Below, in pieces: positions 1 through 7,864 of a stretch of 64,000 nucleotides of DNA. The stretch comes from Saccharothrix luteola (GTDB lineage: Bacteria > Actinomycetota > Actinomycetes > Mycobacteriales > Pseudonocardiaceae), in the NCBI RefSeq assembly GCF_020859565.1, contig NZ_JAJHUO010000017.1:168130-232129 (forward strand), given 5' to 3'. The notes beneath the pieces were generated by a model. The model had not been told where the DNA came from and ran no database searches. It saw only the letters and a list, made by a program, of their open reading frames with translations. How positions within the stretch are numbered: position 1 is the first letter of the stretch; every line of letters begins with the position of its first letter. The position numbers and the translations under genes were made by a program.

Positions 1-232
1 GCTCGATCACGTCGGCGTGCGGCGGTCGGGGTGGCGCCTCCGGCGCCCGGCGCACCCACGGCTCCTGCCGCTGGGCGTCACCGCGCTGGCGGGCGCGCAG
101 CAACATGGCCAGGGCGGCGTCGTCCGTGCGCCTGGGGGCGACCGCGGGGTGCGCGTGCTGCTGCACCTGACGGGCGATCTCCGCGCCCACCGTTCGACCG
201 AACGGCTGCGCTGGTCGTACGTAGTTGGTCAT
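1..232 (-). CDS. Hypothetical protein, N-terminal part only
   Basis: Partial gene running off the left edge. The reading frame from the ATG at 232 is open to base 1 and begins MTNYVRPAQPFGRTVG, followed by an Arg/Gln/Ala-rich stretch. The start is favoured over an in-frame ATG at 265 because GGAGG lies five bases upstream of it, while 265 has no ribosome site. I do not recognise the family. Short actinobacterial proteins of this basic, disordered look are common and function cannot be read from this fragment. Confidence 0.5.
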   Translation of the reverse strand, partial: MTNYVRPAQPFGRTVGAEIARQVQQHAHPAVAPRRTDDAALAMLLRARQRGDAQRQEPWVRRAPEAPPRPPHADVIE

Positions 233-427
233 CAGGTCCTCCGCCCAGGACGTCGTGATGCCCATCACGCTAGGAACACCGGCGCTCCCTGGTAAGGGAA
301 CGCGCGACGAACGGGAGTGGTCCAGCGTCACGCGGCCACCGGCACTCCGCCGAACGGCAACGCAGGAGCGACGAGCGGATGAGCGGTCACTCCCCGATAC
401 CGGCTGCGCACGGATACGCTCGAAGGT

Positions 428-1273
428 GTGAGCACTGCGCCGCGACTCCTCGCCACCAGCGACCTGCACGTGACGTACCAGCAGAACCGCCACTTCGTCG
501 AGGCCATCCGGCCGCACTCGCCGGACGACTGGCTGATCGTCGCGGGTGACGTGGCGGAGAAGTTCGACGACGTCGAGTGGGCGTTGAGCGTGCTGCGCGG
601 CCGGTTCGCCAAGGTGGTCTGGTCGCCGGGCAACCACGAGCTGTGGACCACGAAGGACGACCCGGCGCAGTCCCGCGGCGAGGTGCGCTACAAGCAGTTG
701 GTCGAGCTGTGCCGCAGCATCGACGTGCTCACCCCCGACGACGAGTTCGCGGTGTTCGAGGGCGTCGGCGGGCCGGTGGCGGTGGCGCCGCTGTTCACGC
801 TCTACGACTACACCTTCCGCCCGGCGGGCACGACGGACAAGGCGTCCGCGCTGGCCGCGGCGCAGGAGGCCGGGGTGATCTGCACCGACGAGTACTTCCT
901 GCACCCCGACCCGTACCCGAGCCGCGAGGCGTGGTGCGCGGCGCGGATCGAGGAGAGCGAGCGGCGGTTGCGCGCCGTGGACAGCTCGTTGCGCACCGTG
1001 CTGATCAACCACTGGCCGCTCGTGCGCGATCCCACGTTCGTGCTGCGGTACCCCGAATTCGCCTTGTGGTGCGGCAGCGAGCGGACCGCGGACTGGCACT
1101 TGAGGTTCCGCGCGGCGGTGATGGTCTACGGGCACCTGCACATCCCGCGCACGATCCGCAAGGACGGCGTCCGCTTCGACGAGGTGTCGCTCGGTTACCC
1201 GCGGGAGTGGCAGCCGCGCGGCTGGACCGCCGCGCCGCTGCTGGACGTGCTGCGCGAGGGGGACGCACGGTGA
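428..1273 (+). CDS. Metallophosphoesterase, calcineurin-like
   Basis: A 281-aa phosphoesterase of the calcineurin superfamily. Visible metal-binding motifs in order are TSDLH near the N-terminus (D and H ligands), VAGDV, SPGNHE (the GNHE signature), LINHWP and the C-terminal YGHLHIP. This complete set predicts a dinuclear-metal phosphoesterase; the substrate is unknown. The start is a GTG at 428 with GAAGG very close upstream. The stop overlaps the GTG of the following PPTase by four bases, so the two are probably co-translated. From memory, this metallophosphoesterase/PPTase pairing is conserved in many actinomycetes, though the functional link is unexplained. Confidence 0.85.
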   Translation: MSTAPRLLATSDLHVTYQQNRHFVEAIRPHSPDDWLIVAGDVAEKFDDVEWALSVLRGRFAKVVWSPGNHELWTTKDDPAQSRGEVRYKQLVELCRSIDVLTPDDEFAVFEGVGGPVAVAPLFTLYDYTFRPAGTTDKASALAAAQEAGVICTDEYFLHPDPYPSREAWCAARIEESERRLRAVDSSLRTVLINHWPLVRDPTFVLRYPEFALWCGSERTADWHLRFRAAVMVYGHLHIPRTIRKDGVRFDEVSLGYPREWQPRGWTAAPLLDVLREGDAR

Positions 1274-1929
1274 TCACGGACCTGCTGCCGCCGCCGGTGT
1301 CGGCGTTCGACGCGTTCGACGACCCCGACGGGGTGGTGTTGTTCCCCGAAGAGGAGGAGCACGTCGCCCGGGCGGTGGAGAAGAGGCGCAGGGAGTTCAC
1401 CACGGGCCGGCACTGCGCGCGCACGGCGCTGGCCGCCCTCGGGTTCCCACCCGCGCCGCTGCTGCCCGGTCCGAAGCGCGAGCCGACGTGGCCGGAAGGC
1501 GTGGTCGGCAGCATCACGCACTGCAAGGGCTACCGGGCGGCGGCCGTCGGCCGAACGTCCGAGGTGTGGACGATCGGGATCGACGCCGAGCCGAACGAGC
1601 CCACGCCGGACGGTGTGCTGGAGGCCGTCGCGGTGCCGGGTGAGCTGGCCCGGATGGGTGAGCTGCGGGCCTCGGGCGACAAGGTGGCGTGGGACCGGCT
1701 GCTGTTCAGCGCGAAGGAGACCGTCTACAAGGCGTGGTTCCCGCTGGCGCGGACGTGGCTGGGGTTCGAGGATGCGGAGGTGACCATCAACCCGGACGAC
1801 GGCACGTTCACCGCGCGGATCCTCGTCGAGCCGCCCGTGGTGGACGGCGTGGCGCTGGACGGGTTCACCGGTCGCTGGCTCGCGCGGGAGGGGTTTGTGG
1901 TGACCGCGATCGCGGTACCCGCGCGCTGA
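1270..1929 (+). CDS. 4'-phosphopantetheinyl transferase (EntD/Sfp type)
   Basis: Predicted to move the phosphopantetheine arm from CoA onto carrier proteins of fatty acid, polyketide or nonribosomal peptide synthases. It is 219 aa from the GTG at 1270, which overlaps the upstream stop (GTGA). The signatures are present: GSITHCKGY near residue 80, the Mg-binding IGIDAEP (D105, E107) and SAKETVYKAW (K149, E150, K154). The length and the EntD-like SITHC block fit the siderophore/secondary-metabolism subtype rather than AcpS. No PKS or NRPS lies in this window, so it probably serves clusters elsewhere. Confidence 0.93.
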   Translation: MITDLLPPPVSAFDAFDDPDGVVLFPEEEEHVARAVEKRRREFTTGRHCARTALAALGFPPAPLLPGPKREPTWPEGVVGSITHCKGYRAAAVGRTSEVWTIGIDAEPNEPTPDGVLEAVAVPGELARMGELRASGDKVAWDRLLFSAKETVYKAWFPLARTWLGFEDAEVTINPDDGTFTARILVEPPVVDGVALDGFTGRWLAREGFVVTAIAVPAR

Positions 1930-1951
1930 TCGGGATCGGGAAGGCGGCGGT

Positions 1952-3430
1952 ATGGGCGACGAGGTCGGGCGACAGCAGTTCACCCGCGACGACCGGACGC
2001 GGTACCGCACGAAGGTGCGCCGCTGCCTGGACGTGTTCGCCCGGATGCTGGGCGAGTCCAGGTTCGAGTTCGACCGGCCGACGACCGGGTTGGAGATCGA
2101 GCTCAACCTGGTCGACGACGCCGGCGACCCGGCGATGCGCAACGCCGAGGCGCTGGAGGCCATCGCCGACCCGGATTTCGTCACCGAGCTCGGCCAGTGG
2201 AACCTGGAGATCAACGTCGCGCCCCGGCTGCTGACCGGCGGCGGGATCACCGCGTTCGAGGACGTCGTGCGGGCGTCGTTGAACGAGGCCGAGCACAAGG
2301 CGCGCGGCGTCGACGCGCACATGGTGATGATCGGGATCCTGCCGACGTTGCAGCCGAAGCACCTGGCCGTGGACGCGCTCTCGGGCAACCCGCGGTACAC
2401 GCTGCTCAACGAGCAGGTGCTGGCCGCGCGGGGCGAGGACCTGCAGATCGCGATCAGCGGGGTCGAGCGGTTGCAGCTCACCGCGGACTCGATCGTGCCG
2501 GAGGCCGCGTGCACCAGCACGCAGTTCCACCTGCAGGTGTCGCCGGAGGACTTCGCGGCGTACTGGAACGCGGCGCAGGCCATCGCGGGCGTGCAGGTCG
2601 CGATCGGGGCCAACTCGCCGTTCCTGCTGGGCAAGGAGCTGTGGCGGGAGACGCGGATCGCGTTGTTCCAGCAGGCCACGGACACGCGCAGCGACGAGCT
2701 GAAGGAGCAGGGCGTCCGGCCGCGGGTGTGGTTCGGGGAGCGGTGGATCACGTCGATCTTCGACCTGTTCGAGGAGAACGTGCGGTACTTCCCGGCGTTG
2801 CTGCCGATCTGCGACGAGGAGGACCCGTTGCAGGTGCTGGAGCGCGGCGACACGCCGTCGTTGGCGGAGCTGCGGCTGCACAACGGCACGATCTACCGCT
2901 GGAACCGGCCGGTGTACGACGTGGTGCGCGACCAGCCGCACCTGCGCGTGGAGAACCGCACGTTGCCCGCCGGGCCGACCGTGGTCGACATGCTGGCGAA
3001 CGGCGCGTTCTACTACGGCCTGGTGCGCGTGCTGGCCGAGGAGGAACGGCCGCTGTGGTCGCAGATGTCGTTCAGCGCGGCGGAGGAGAACTTCACCTCG
3101 GGCGCCCGGTCGGGCATCGACGCGCAGGTGTACTGGCCGGGGCTGGGCACGGTGCCGGTGGTGGAGCTGGTGCTGCGCCGCCTGCTGCCGATGGCGCACG
3201 AGGGCTTGGTGCGGATGAAGGTGGACCCGGCCGAGCGCGACCGGCTGCTGGGCGTGATCGAGCAGCGGTGCCTGACCGGAGTGAACGGGGCGACGTGGCA
3301 GGCCCGCGCGTTCCACCGGCAGTACGACCACACGGCGCTGGACCGGCCCGAGGCGCTGCGCCGGATGCTGCGCTCGTACCGGGACCTGATGCACACCAAC
3401 GAACCGGTCCACACCTGGCCGGTGCCCTGA
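1952..3430 (+). CDS. Glutamate-cysteine ligase family 2 (GCS2) protein
   Basis: A 492-aa protein with the GCS2 layout: TGLEIELNLV near residue 45 (the metal- and substrate-binding Glu motif), NLEINVAP near residue 85 and RVENRTLPAGPTV in the second half. GCS2 enzymes are ATP-dependent carboxylate-amine ligases. Actinomycete members about 500 aa long are annotated as glutamate-cysteine ligases, but these bacteria use mycothiol, so the true substrates may differ. It follows the PPTase by 22 bases on the same strand and may be the third gene of that operon. A strong hairpin follows the stop. Confidence 0.8.
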   Translation: MGDEVGRQQFTRDDRTRYRTKVRRCLDVFARMLGESRFEFDRPTTGLEIELNLVDDAGDPAMRNAEALEAIADPDFVTELGQWNLEINVAPRLLTGGGITAFEDVVRASLNEAEHKARGVDAHMVMIGILPTLQPKHLAVDALSGNPRYTLLNEQVLAARGEDLQIAISGVERLQLTADSIVPEAACTSTQFHLQVSPEDFAAYWNAAQAIAGVQVAIGANSPFLLGKELWRETRIALFQQATDTRSDELKEQGVRPRVWFGERWITSIFDLFEENVRYFPALLPICDEEDPLQVLERGDTPSLAELRLHNGTIYRWNRPVYDVVRDQPHLRVENRTLPAGPTVVDMLANGAFYYGLVRVLAEEERPLWSQMSFSAAEENFTSGARSGIDAQVYWPGLGTVPVVELVLRRLLPMAHEGLVRMKVDPAERDRLLGVIEQRCLTGVNGATWQARAFHRQYDHTALDRPEALRRMLRSYRDLMHTNEPVHTWPVP

Positions 3431-3467
3431 GCCCGGGATTTGTCGGACCCCGCCGGTAGAATGAGAA

Positions 3468-3495
3468 CAGGGGTCCCCTCGGGCGAGGACCCCTG
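3468..3495. terminator. Bidirectional hairpin terminator between convergent genes
   Basis: CAGGGGTCC at 3468-3476 pairs perfectly with GGACCCCTG at 3487-3495 around a 10-base loop. It sits between the stop of the GCS2 gene on the plus strand and the stop of the TPR gene on the minus strand, where one hairpin can end both transcripts. Confidence 0.7.
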
Positions 3496-3504
3496 CGAAG
3501 CGTT

Positions 3505-4737
3505 CTAGCCGAGTGCTCCGAGCGCTTTCACGGCGTCGGACTGCCGGGCCTCGACGGCGCGGTTCCACCACAGCTCGCCCTCCGCGCTCCCCTTGTGCAG
3601 GGCGGAGAGGCTGAACATGGCGTCCGAGTGGCCTTGCTCGGCGGCGCGGCGGAACCAGGTCTCCGCCTGCTCCGACGGCGGCTTGATCCGGCTGCCCGGA
3701 CGACGGGCCGCGGCACGGGTCTCGGCGCTCCCCGACCGCGTCAGCAGCATCCCCAGCTCGTACATCGCCCGGGTGTCACCCGCCTCCGCCGCACGGCGGA
3801 AGCAGCGCTCGGCGCCGTCGAGGTCGTCGCGCCGCCGGGCCAGCACGCCGAGGACGACGAGCACCCGGTGCGCGGCCCCCCGTTCCAGCCGGTCGAGCGC
3901 CGAGGGCTCCAACGGCGGCAGCGCGTCCCACAGGTCGTGGTCCACCTCGCCCGACGCCCGCTCCAGCAGGCGTTCGGCCTCGGCGGTCTCGTCCCGGTGC
4001 ACCAGCAGCAGAGCGAGGTCGGCCAGGGCGGACGCGCGACCGGCGGACGCCGCTCTCCGGTACCACTCCTCGGCCTCCGCCACCCTGCCCAGGGCCACCA
4101 GCACCGAGCCGAGTTGGCCCATCGCGTCGACGTCACCGGCCTCGGCGGCACGGCGGTGCCAGGTCTCCGCGCCGGCCACGTCACCGCGCCCGGCCAGCAG
4201 CTCGCCGAGTTCCACCAGGAAGAACGGCTCGCCGGTCGCCTCGACGGCCCGGCGCAACCACCGCTCCGCCTCGTCGGTCTCACCCCTGGCCCGCAGCCGG
4301 GTGCTGATCACCGCGAGCGCCCGCGGGTCGCCCGACTCGGCGGCACGGCGGTACCACGCGTCGTCGTCGCCGGAGCGGCCCGTCGACGAGAGCAGGTCGG
4401 CCAGCGCGGTCATCGCCTCCTGGTCGCCGCGGTCGGCGGCTTCCCGGTACCAGTGCTCGGCGTCGTCCAGCCGGTCGTCCTGCCTGGCGAGACGGGCCAA
4501 GCTGTGCATCGCGGTCGTGTCGCCCAGCTCGGCGGCGCGGGCGTACCAGCGCGAGGCTTCGGCGAGCGCGCCGCGTTCCTCGCGGATCATCGCGAGCAGG
4601 TTCATCCCGTCGACGTCACCGCGATCGGCGGCGGCGCGGTACCAGACCTCCGCCGCCGCCACGTCACCGCCGCGCGCCGCGGCCACCCCGAAGCCGACCA
4701 CGGCCGCCGTGTCGGCGTCGCCCGTCTTCTCGCGCAC
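3505..4737 (-). CDS. Sel1-like / TPR repeat protein
   Basis: A 410-aa protein built almost entirely of about 36-residue repeats of the form WYRRAAExGDxxAMxxLAxLL, roughly ten of them, as in Sel1-like tetratricopeptide proteins. Such helical solenoids act as protein-protein adaptors. There is no signal peptide or membrane segment, so it should be cytoplasmic. Two insertions with the pattern broken lie near residues 240-270 and 320-345. The start is a GTG at 4737 with GGGGGA seven bases upstream. The partner is unknown and the neighbours give no clue. Confidence 0.75.
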   Translation of the reverse strand: MREKTGDADTAAVVGFGVAAARGGDVAAAEVWYRAAADRGDVDGMNLLAMIREERGALAEASRWYARAAELGDTTAMHSLARLARQDDRLDDAEHWYREAADRGDQEAMTALADLLSSTGRSGDDDAWYRRAAESGDPRALAVISTRLRARGETDEAERWLRRAVEATGEPFFLVELGELLAGRGDVAGAETWHRRAAEAGDVDAMGQLGSVLVALGRVAEAEEWYRRAASAGRASALADLALLLVHRDETAEAERLLERASGEVDHDLWDALPPLEPSALDRLERGAAHRVLVVLGVLARRRDDLDGAERCFRRAAEAGDTRAMYELGMLLTRSGSAETRAAARRPGSRIKPPSEQAETWFRRAAEQGHSDAMFSLSALHKGSAEGELWWNRAVEARQSDAVKALGALG

Positions 4738-4798
4738 GTGTCCCCCTTTGGCGTCGCCCCACCACCGATGCTCCCAGACCGCGAGGCCCCATGCCGCC

Positions 4799-4833
4799 GA
4801 AGATCCCCCGACCGCCGCCGAGCCGGGGGCTTC
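4799..4833 (-). terminator. Hairpin terminator downstream of the cellulase gene
   Basis: GAAG-AT-CCCCCG at 4799-4810 pairs with CGGGGG-CTTC at 4824-4833. It lies 24 bases beyond the cellulase stop and before the TPR gene start on the same strand, so it probably insulates the two. Confidence 0.55.
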
Positions 4834-4856
4834 CGGCGTCGGCGGCGGTGCACCGG

Positions 4857-6287
4857 TCAGCTCGTCGGGAAGTTGTCCGGGGTCCTCATGCGGTCACGGA
4901 TCCAGGCGCCCGCGGGCTTGAGCACACCCGTGCCGGTGAACGTGGAGCCGGCGCACGTGCCCTCCTTGAACACCGCGCCCGAGCGGAAGTCGTCGGAGAA
5001 GTTCCAGTTCGTCCAGCCGATCTTGTTGGCGGCCAGGAAGTCCAGGTACTTCTGGCTGTACGCGAAGTCGTTGCCCCCGTCGCCGGTGTAGGTCTGGGTG
5101 CCGAACTCGGTCACGAAGATCGGCAGCCGCGCCGCCGCCCGCTGCAACGCGGCGAAGTACTCGTCCTGGTGCGACGCCGCGTAGAAGTGGAACGTGTACA
5201 TGAAGTTCGTGGCGTTGATGGGATTGGCGATGATGTCCTGCTCGCTGCGCCCGTCGGAGATGCCGAGCGAGCCCCAGCCGTGGGTGCCGACGAACACCAC
5301 GCCGTCGGGGTCCTGCGCCCTGATCACCGGGATCATCTGCTCGGCGTAGGACTTGATCCCCGCCCACGACACGTTGTTCGGCTCGTTCGCGATGTCGTAG
5401 ATGATGTTGGTCTTGTCCCGGTGCCGCTGCGCGACCTCGGTGAAGAACGTGCGGGCCAGGGAGATGTTCGCGTTCGGGTCGCCCGGGTCGAGCTGGTGCC
5501 AGTCGACCAGCGCGTACAGGCCGCGCCGCGTCGCCTCCTCGATGTAGCCGTGCACCATGTCGGTGAACTTGCGCGGGTTCGTCTCGTACCCGCCCTCCTG
5601 CACGTACAGCGAGATCCGCAGGACGTCCGCGCCCCAGTCGCTCGCCAGCGCGTCCAGCGAGGCGGCCTTGACGCACTGCGAGTACCACTGGATGCCGTGC
5701 GTGCTCATTCCGCGCAACTGGATCGCGTGCCCGTGCTGGTTGCACAGCTTCACGCCGCACACCCGCAGCTGCCCGTTGACGTCCGCGGGCCGGCCGGCGC
5801 CGGTCGTGCCGGTGTCGACGGTGAGCCGGTCGAGGTTCGGCCCGCCGTTGGCCGTGGTCGCGGTGACGCGCACGCGGTTCGCGCCGGCGACCAGCTGCGC
5901 GGTCGCGGAGCCCGTGCCCCAGCTGGACCACGCGCCGGTGCCGGGGAACGCCACGCTCACGCCGGCCGAGCCGTTGACCGCGACGCTCACCGGCCGGTTG
6001 GCGGTGGTGCCGTTGGCGTAACGGAAGGACAGGGTCGCGGGGCCGGCGGTCGCGGCGGTCACGGTGAACTCGACGTACGCGCCGGACTCGTTGTCGTAGT
6101 TGACGAACCCGCTGCCGGTGTAGCCCGCGTGGTTGGACTCGACCAGGCCGTCGGAGATCGTCGCGCTCTCCGCCTGGTGCTCGGTGACGGCCGTCGTGCC
6201 GGGGTCGTCCGCCGAGGCCGTCGGCACGGACAGGACCGCCGCGACGAGCGGCGCCAAGAGGATCGTTACGGGCCATCGGGGTGTCAC
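4857..6287 (-). CDS. Secreted GH5 endoglucanase with N-terminal CBM6/CBM35-like module
   Basis: Predicted extracellular beta-1,4-glucanase. A signal peptide (hydrophobic LLAPLVAAVLS, then PTASA) is followed by a beta-sandwich carbohydrate-binding module of the CBM6/35 type at about residues 33-160 and a GH5 subfamily 2-like catalytic domain. The acid/base is E302 in DIANEPN and the nucleophile E394 in VTEFGTQ; the WHQL and HFYA motifs are also present. I chose the GTG at 6287 over an upstream ATG at 6317 because GGGAGG lies six bases ahead of it, and because the longer form would place the operator palindrome almost on the start. About 476 aa, a usual size for a CBM plus GH5 enzyme. Confidence 0.92.
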   Translation of the reverse strand: MTPRWPVTILLAPLVAAVLSVPTASADDPGTTAVTEHQAESATISDGLVESNHAGYTGSGFVNYDNESGAYVEFTVTAATAGPATLSFRYANGTTANRPVSVAVNGSAGVSVAFPGTGAWSSWGTGSATAQLVAGANRVRVTATTANGGPNLDRLTVDTGTTGAGRPADVNGQLRVCGVKLCNQHGHAIQLRGMSTHGIQWYSQCVKAASLDALASDWGADVLRISLYVQEGGYETNPRKFTDMVHGYIEEATRRGLYALVDWHQLDPGDPNANISLARTFFTEVAQRHRDKTNIIYDIANEPNNVSWAGIKSYAEQMIPVIRAQDPDGVVFVGTHGWGSLGISDGRSEQDIIANPINATNFMYTFHFYAASHQDEYFAALQRAAARLPIFVTEFGTQTYTGDGGNDFAYSQKYLDFLAANKIGWTNWNFSDDFRSGAVFKEGTCAGSTFTGTGVLKPAGAWIRDRMRTPDNFPTS

Positions 6288-6334
6288 AGGGCGCCTCCCA
6301 CGTTGCAGGGTGAACACGGTGGCGGCGGTTCAGT

Positions 6335-6349
6335 TAGGAAACTTTCCTA
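6335..6349. promoter_or_regulatory. Palindromic operator upstream of the cellulase gene
   Basis: TAGGAAACTTTCCTA is a perfect 7-base inverted repeat around one central base, about 48 bases upstream of the GTG start. Palindromes with a GAAA/TTTC core lie upstream of secreted polysaccharide hydrolase genes in streptomycetes, as I recall for the chitosanase repressor of the ROK family. No ROK gene is in this window, so the regulator would act in trans. Confidence 0.6.
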
Positions 6350-6420
6350 TCTGTTGGGTGGGATCACAGCACCCCGGGACACCCGCTGTCAACGGTTCGG
6401 GAAGCCGCGCGAAGGCCGGT

Positions 6421-6819
6421 TCAGGACACCGGGGCCGGGCTCGCGGCGCGGCGGGCGCGCAGGTGGGTGCTCGCGCTCCACGCCGACACCAGGCCGGGCA
6501 GCAGCACGTGCCACGGCAGACGGGCCAGCACGTCGCGGCGCACGGTCAGCACGATCCGACCGGACGCGCCGCCGTCCAACCACACCACTCGCAGCGGCAC
6601 GTCGACCGCCACGTCCTCGACGGTGGCGAGCGACACCAGGCACGACGGCAGCGCCACGCGGTGGACGCACGACTCGGCGGTGAAGCCGTCGGCGCGCAGC
6701 ACCTCGTGCCGCACGAACAGGGACCGCACGGCGGCGACCAGGCGTCGTTCACCCAGACCCGCCCGCACCTGGATGGTCATGGACTCGTACCCGGCGGTCA
6801 CGACAGGCCGTGTGGACAC
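6421..6819 (-). CDS. Small hypothetical protein under a probable iron box
   Basis: A 132-aa basic protein that I do not recognise. It has no signal peptide or clear membrane segment; the C-terminus is Arg/Ala-rich. The stretch around residues 20-45 (AAVRSLFVRHEVLRADG) faintly resembles the first helices of NRPS condensation domains, which is too little for a call. The GTG start at 6819 has GAAGG about seven bases upstream; an internal ATG (residue 14) has none. An IdeR/DmdR-type palindrome lies 18 bases upstream, suggesting iron repression and a role in iron supply or an iron-sparing response. Confidence 0.5.
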   Translation of the reverse strand: MSTRPVVTAGYESMTIQVRAGLGERRLVAAVRSLFVRHEVLRADGFTAESCVHRVALPSCLVSLATVEDVAVDVPLRVVWLDGGASGRIVLTVRRDVLARLPWHVLLPGLVSAWSASTHLRARRAASPAPVS

Positions 6820-6836
6820 TCAGTGCCTTCCCTCGG

Positions 6837-6855
6837 TTAGGTCACCCTAACTTAG
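6837..6855. promoter_or_regulatory. Probable iron box (IdeR/DmdR1 operator)
   Basis: TTAGGTCACCCTAACTTAG matches the actinobacterial iron-box consensus TTAGGTTAGGCTAACCTAA at 14 of 19 positions, including the TTAGGT and CTAAC half-site cores. It lies just upstream of the hypothetical gene starting at 6819 and after the stop of the gene ending at 6858, so it should control the former. Confidence 0.6.
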
Positions 6856-6857
6856 CA

Positions 6858-7265
6858 CTAGTACTCGTCGCCGCCGAAGAACGTTTCCTCCAGCCGGTCC
6901 GCCGTGCCCGCCAGCAGCGCCAGCGGCTCGGTGAACTCGTGGATGTCCAGGTCCGACAACGGCAACGAGTGCCGCAGCACGACGTGCTCCCCCATGATCG
7001 CCGCGCCGCACGCGATGGTCGAGTTGCCGACCTCGGCGAGGAACGCGTGCAGGTCGACGCTCGACGCCAGCCCGATCGGCGACGCGATCTGCACCCACTC
7101 GTGCAGCTTGTCGAGCACTTCGCGGACCAGGATGACCACCTGGGTCCGCTCGTCGTCCTCGTCGTACTGCTCGAAGTTGAACAGGATCCGGATCTCGTCC
7201 TCGTTCTCCGCGATCACGTCGTAGGTGTCGTGCACGTATGCGGCGAGGTCGCCCCAAGTGGCCAT
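6858..7265 (-). CDS. YbjN / CesT-like chaperone-fold protein
   Basis: A 135-aa acidic protein with the alternating strand/helix pattern of the YbjN and type III secretion chaperone-like family: an N-terminal helix (WGDLAAYVHDTYDVIAEN), a hydrophobic RTQVVILVREV strand, and a helical C-terminus ending in GGDEY. Actinobacterial members are uncharacterised. Its ATG follows the stop of the upstream TetR gene by four bases and has AGGGTGA as ribosome site, so the two form an operon. The assignment is by overall look, not a diagnostic motif. Confidence 0.5.
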   Translation of the reverse strand: MATWGDLAAYVHDTYDVIAENEDEIRILFNFEQYDEDDERTQVVILVREVLDKLHEWVQIASPIGLASSVDLHAFLAEVGNSTIACGAAIMGEHVVLRHSLPLSDLDIHEFTEPLALLAGTADRLEETFFGGDEY

Positions 7266-7269
7266 GCGA

Positions 7270-7818
7270 TCACCCTACGGGCGCGACCGCCGCCCACACC
7301 GCATCCCCGACCAGATCCGACGCCTGGGCCAGGTCGAGCACGCCCATCAGGTGCCGCCGGGCGCACTCGTGCGCGGGACCCATCACCACGGCGTCCAACG
7401 CCCACAACGGGATCTCGCGCAACTCGCCCGCCGCCATGCGTGCCGCGAACCAGCGCGCGACCGGCTCGAACACGTCCGCTTTGACGGCGGGATCGGCGGT
7501 CGACGGCGCGGCGTAGAGGAACCGCGCCCGGCCGGGGTGCTCGGTGACCCACGCGAGGTACCGCGCCACCACCGCCCGCACGGCCTTCTCCGCGTCGCCG
7601 CCGTCCAGCGCGGGCGCCACCGCCGCCACGCAGTGCGCGAAGCTCTCCCCGTACAGCACGGTGAACAGGCCCGCCCGGCTGCCGAAGTGGTGGTACACGC
7701 TGCCGTTGGACACCCCGGAACGGGCGGTCAGCGCGCTGATCGTGACCGCGTCGAGCCCTCCCTCGTCGACCAGCGCGAGGGCCGCGTCGAGCACTGCCCG
7801 CTGACCAGTCGATCTCAC
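7270..7818 (-). CDS. TetR family transcriptional regulator
   Basis: A 182-aa repressor. The N-terminal helix-turn-helix is clear: ITISALTARSGVS... then NGSVYHHFGSRAGLF, the standard TetR recognition helix, at about residues 20-50. The C-terminal ligand domain is variable. The frame stays open far upstream, but the GTG at 7818 gives the usual TetR length and leaves an inverted repeat free in the divergent promoter region. It probably regulates itself, the YbjN-like gene behind it and the divergent acyl-CoA synthetase; a fatty acyl-CoA ligand is possible. Confidence 0.85.
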   Translation of the reverse strand: MRSTGQRAVLDAALALVDEGGLDAVTISALTARSGVSNGSVYHHFGSRAGLFTVLYGESFAHCVAAVAPALDGGDAEKAVRAVVARYLAWVTEHPGRARFLYAAPSTADPAVKADVFEPVARWFAARMAAGELREIPLWALDAVVMGPAHECARRHLMGVLDLAQASDLVGDAVWAAVAPVG

Positions 7819-7823
7819 GGGGT

Positions 7824-7842
7824 TAGAGTACCGCTCTAGAGC
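7824..7842. promoter_or_regulatory. Probable TetR operator in divergent promoter region
   Basis: TAGAG at 7824-7828 and CTCTA at 7834-7838 form an inverted repeat with a 5-base spacer. This overlaps the perfect 10-base palindrome GCTCTAGAGC at 7833-7842. Together they fill the gap between the TetR GTG (7818) and the fadD-like GTG (7865), as expected for a divergent self-regulated pair. Confidence 0.55.
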
Positions 7843-7864
7843 GTCGCTCCCCCTGGAGGTCACC

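Noticed and set aside
577..1269. Longer form of the PPTase gene starting at 577
   Set aside because: It overlaps the metallophosphoesterase gene out of frame and is low-complexity; GTG 1270 gives the normal family length.
6287..6317. ATG at 6317 as cellulase start
   Set aside because: No ribosome site, and GTG 6287 has GGGAGG at ideal distance with a proper signal peptide following.
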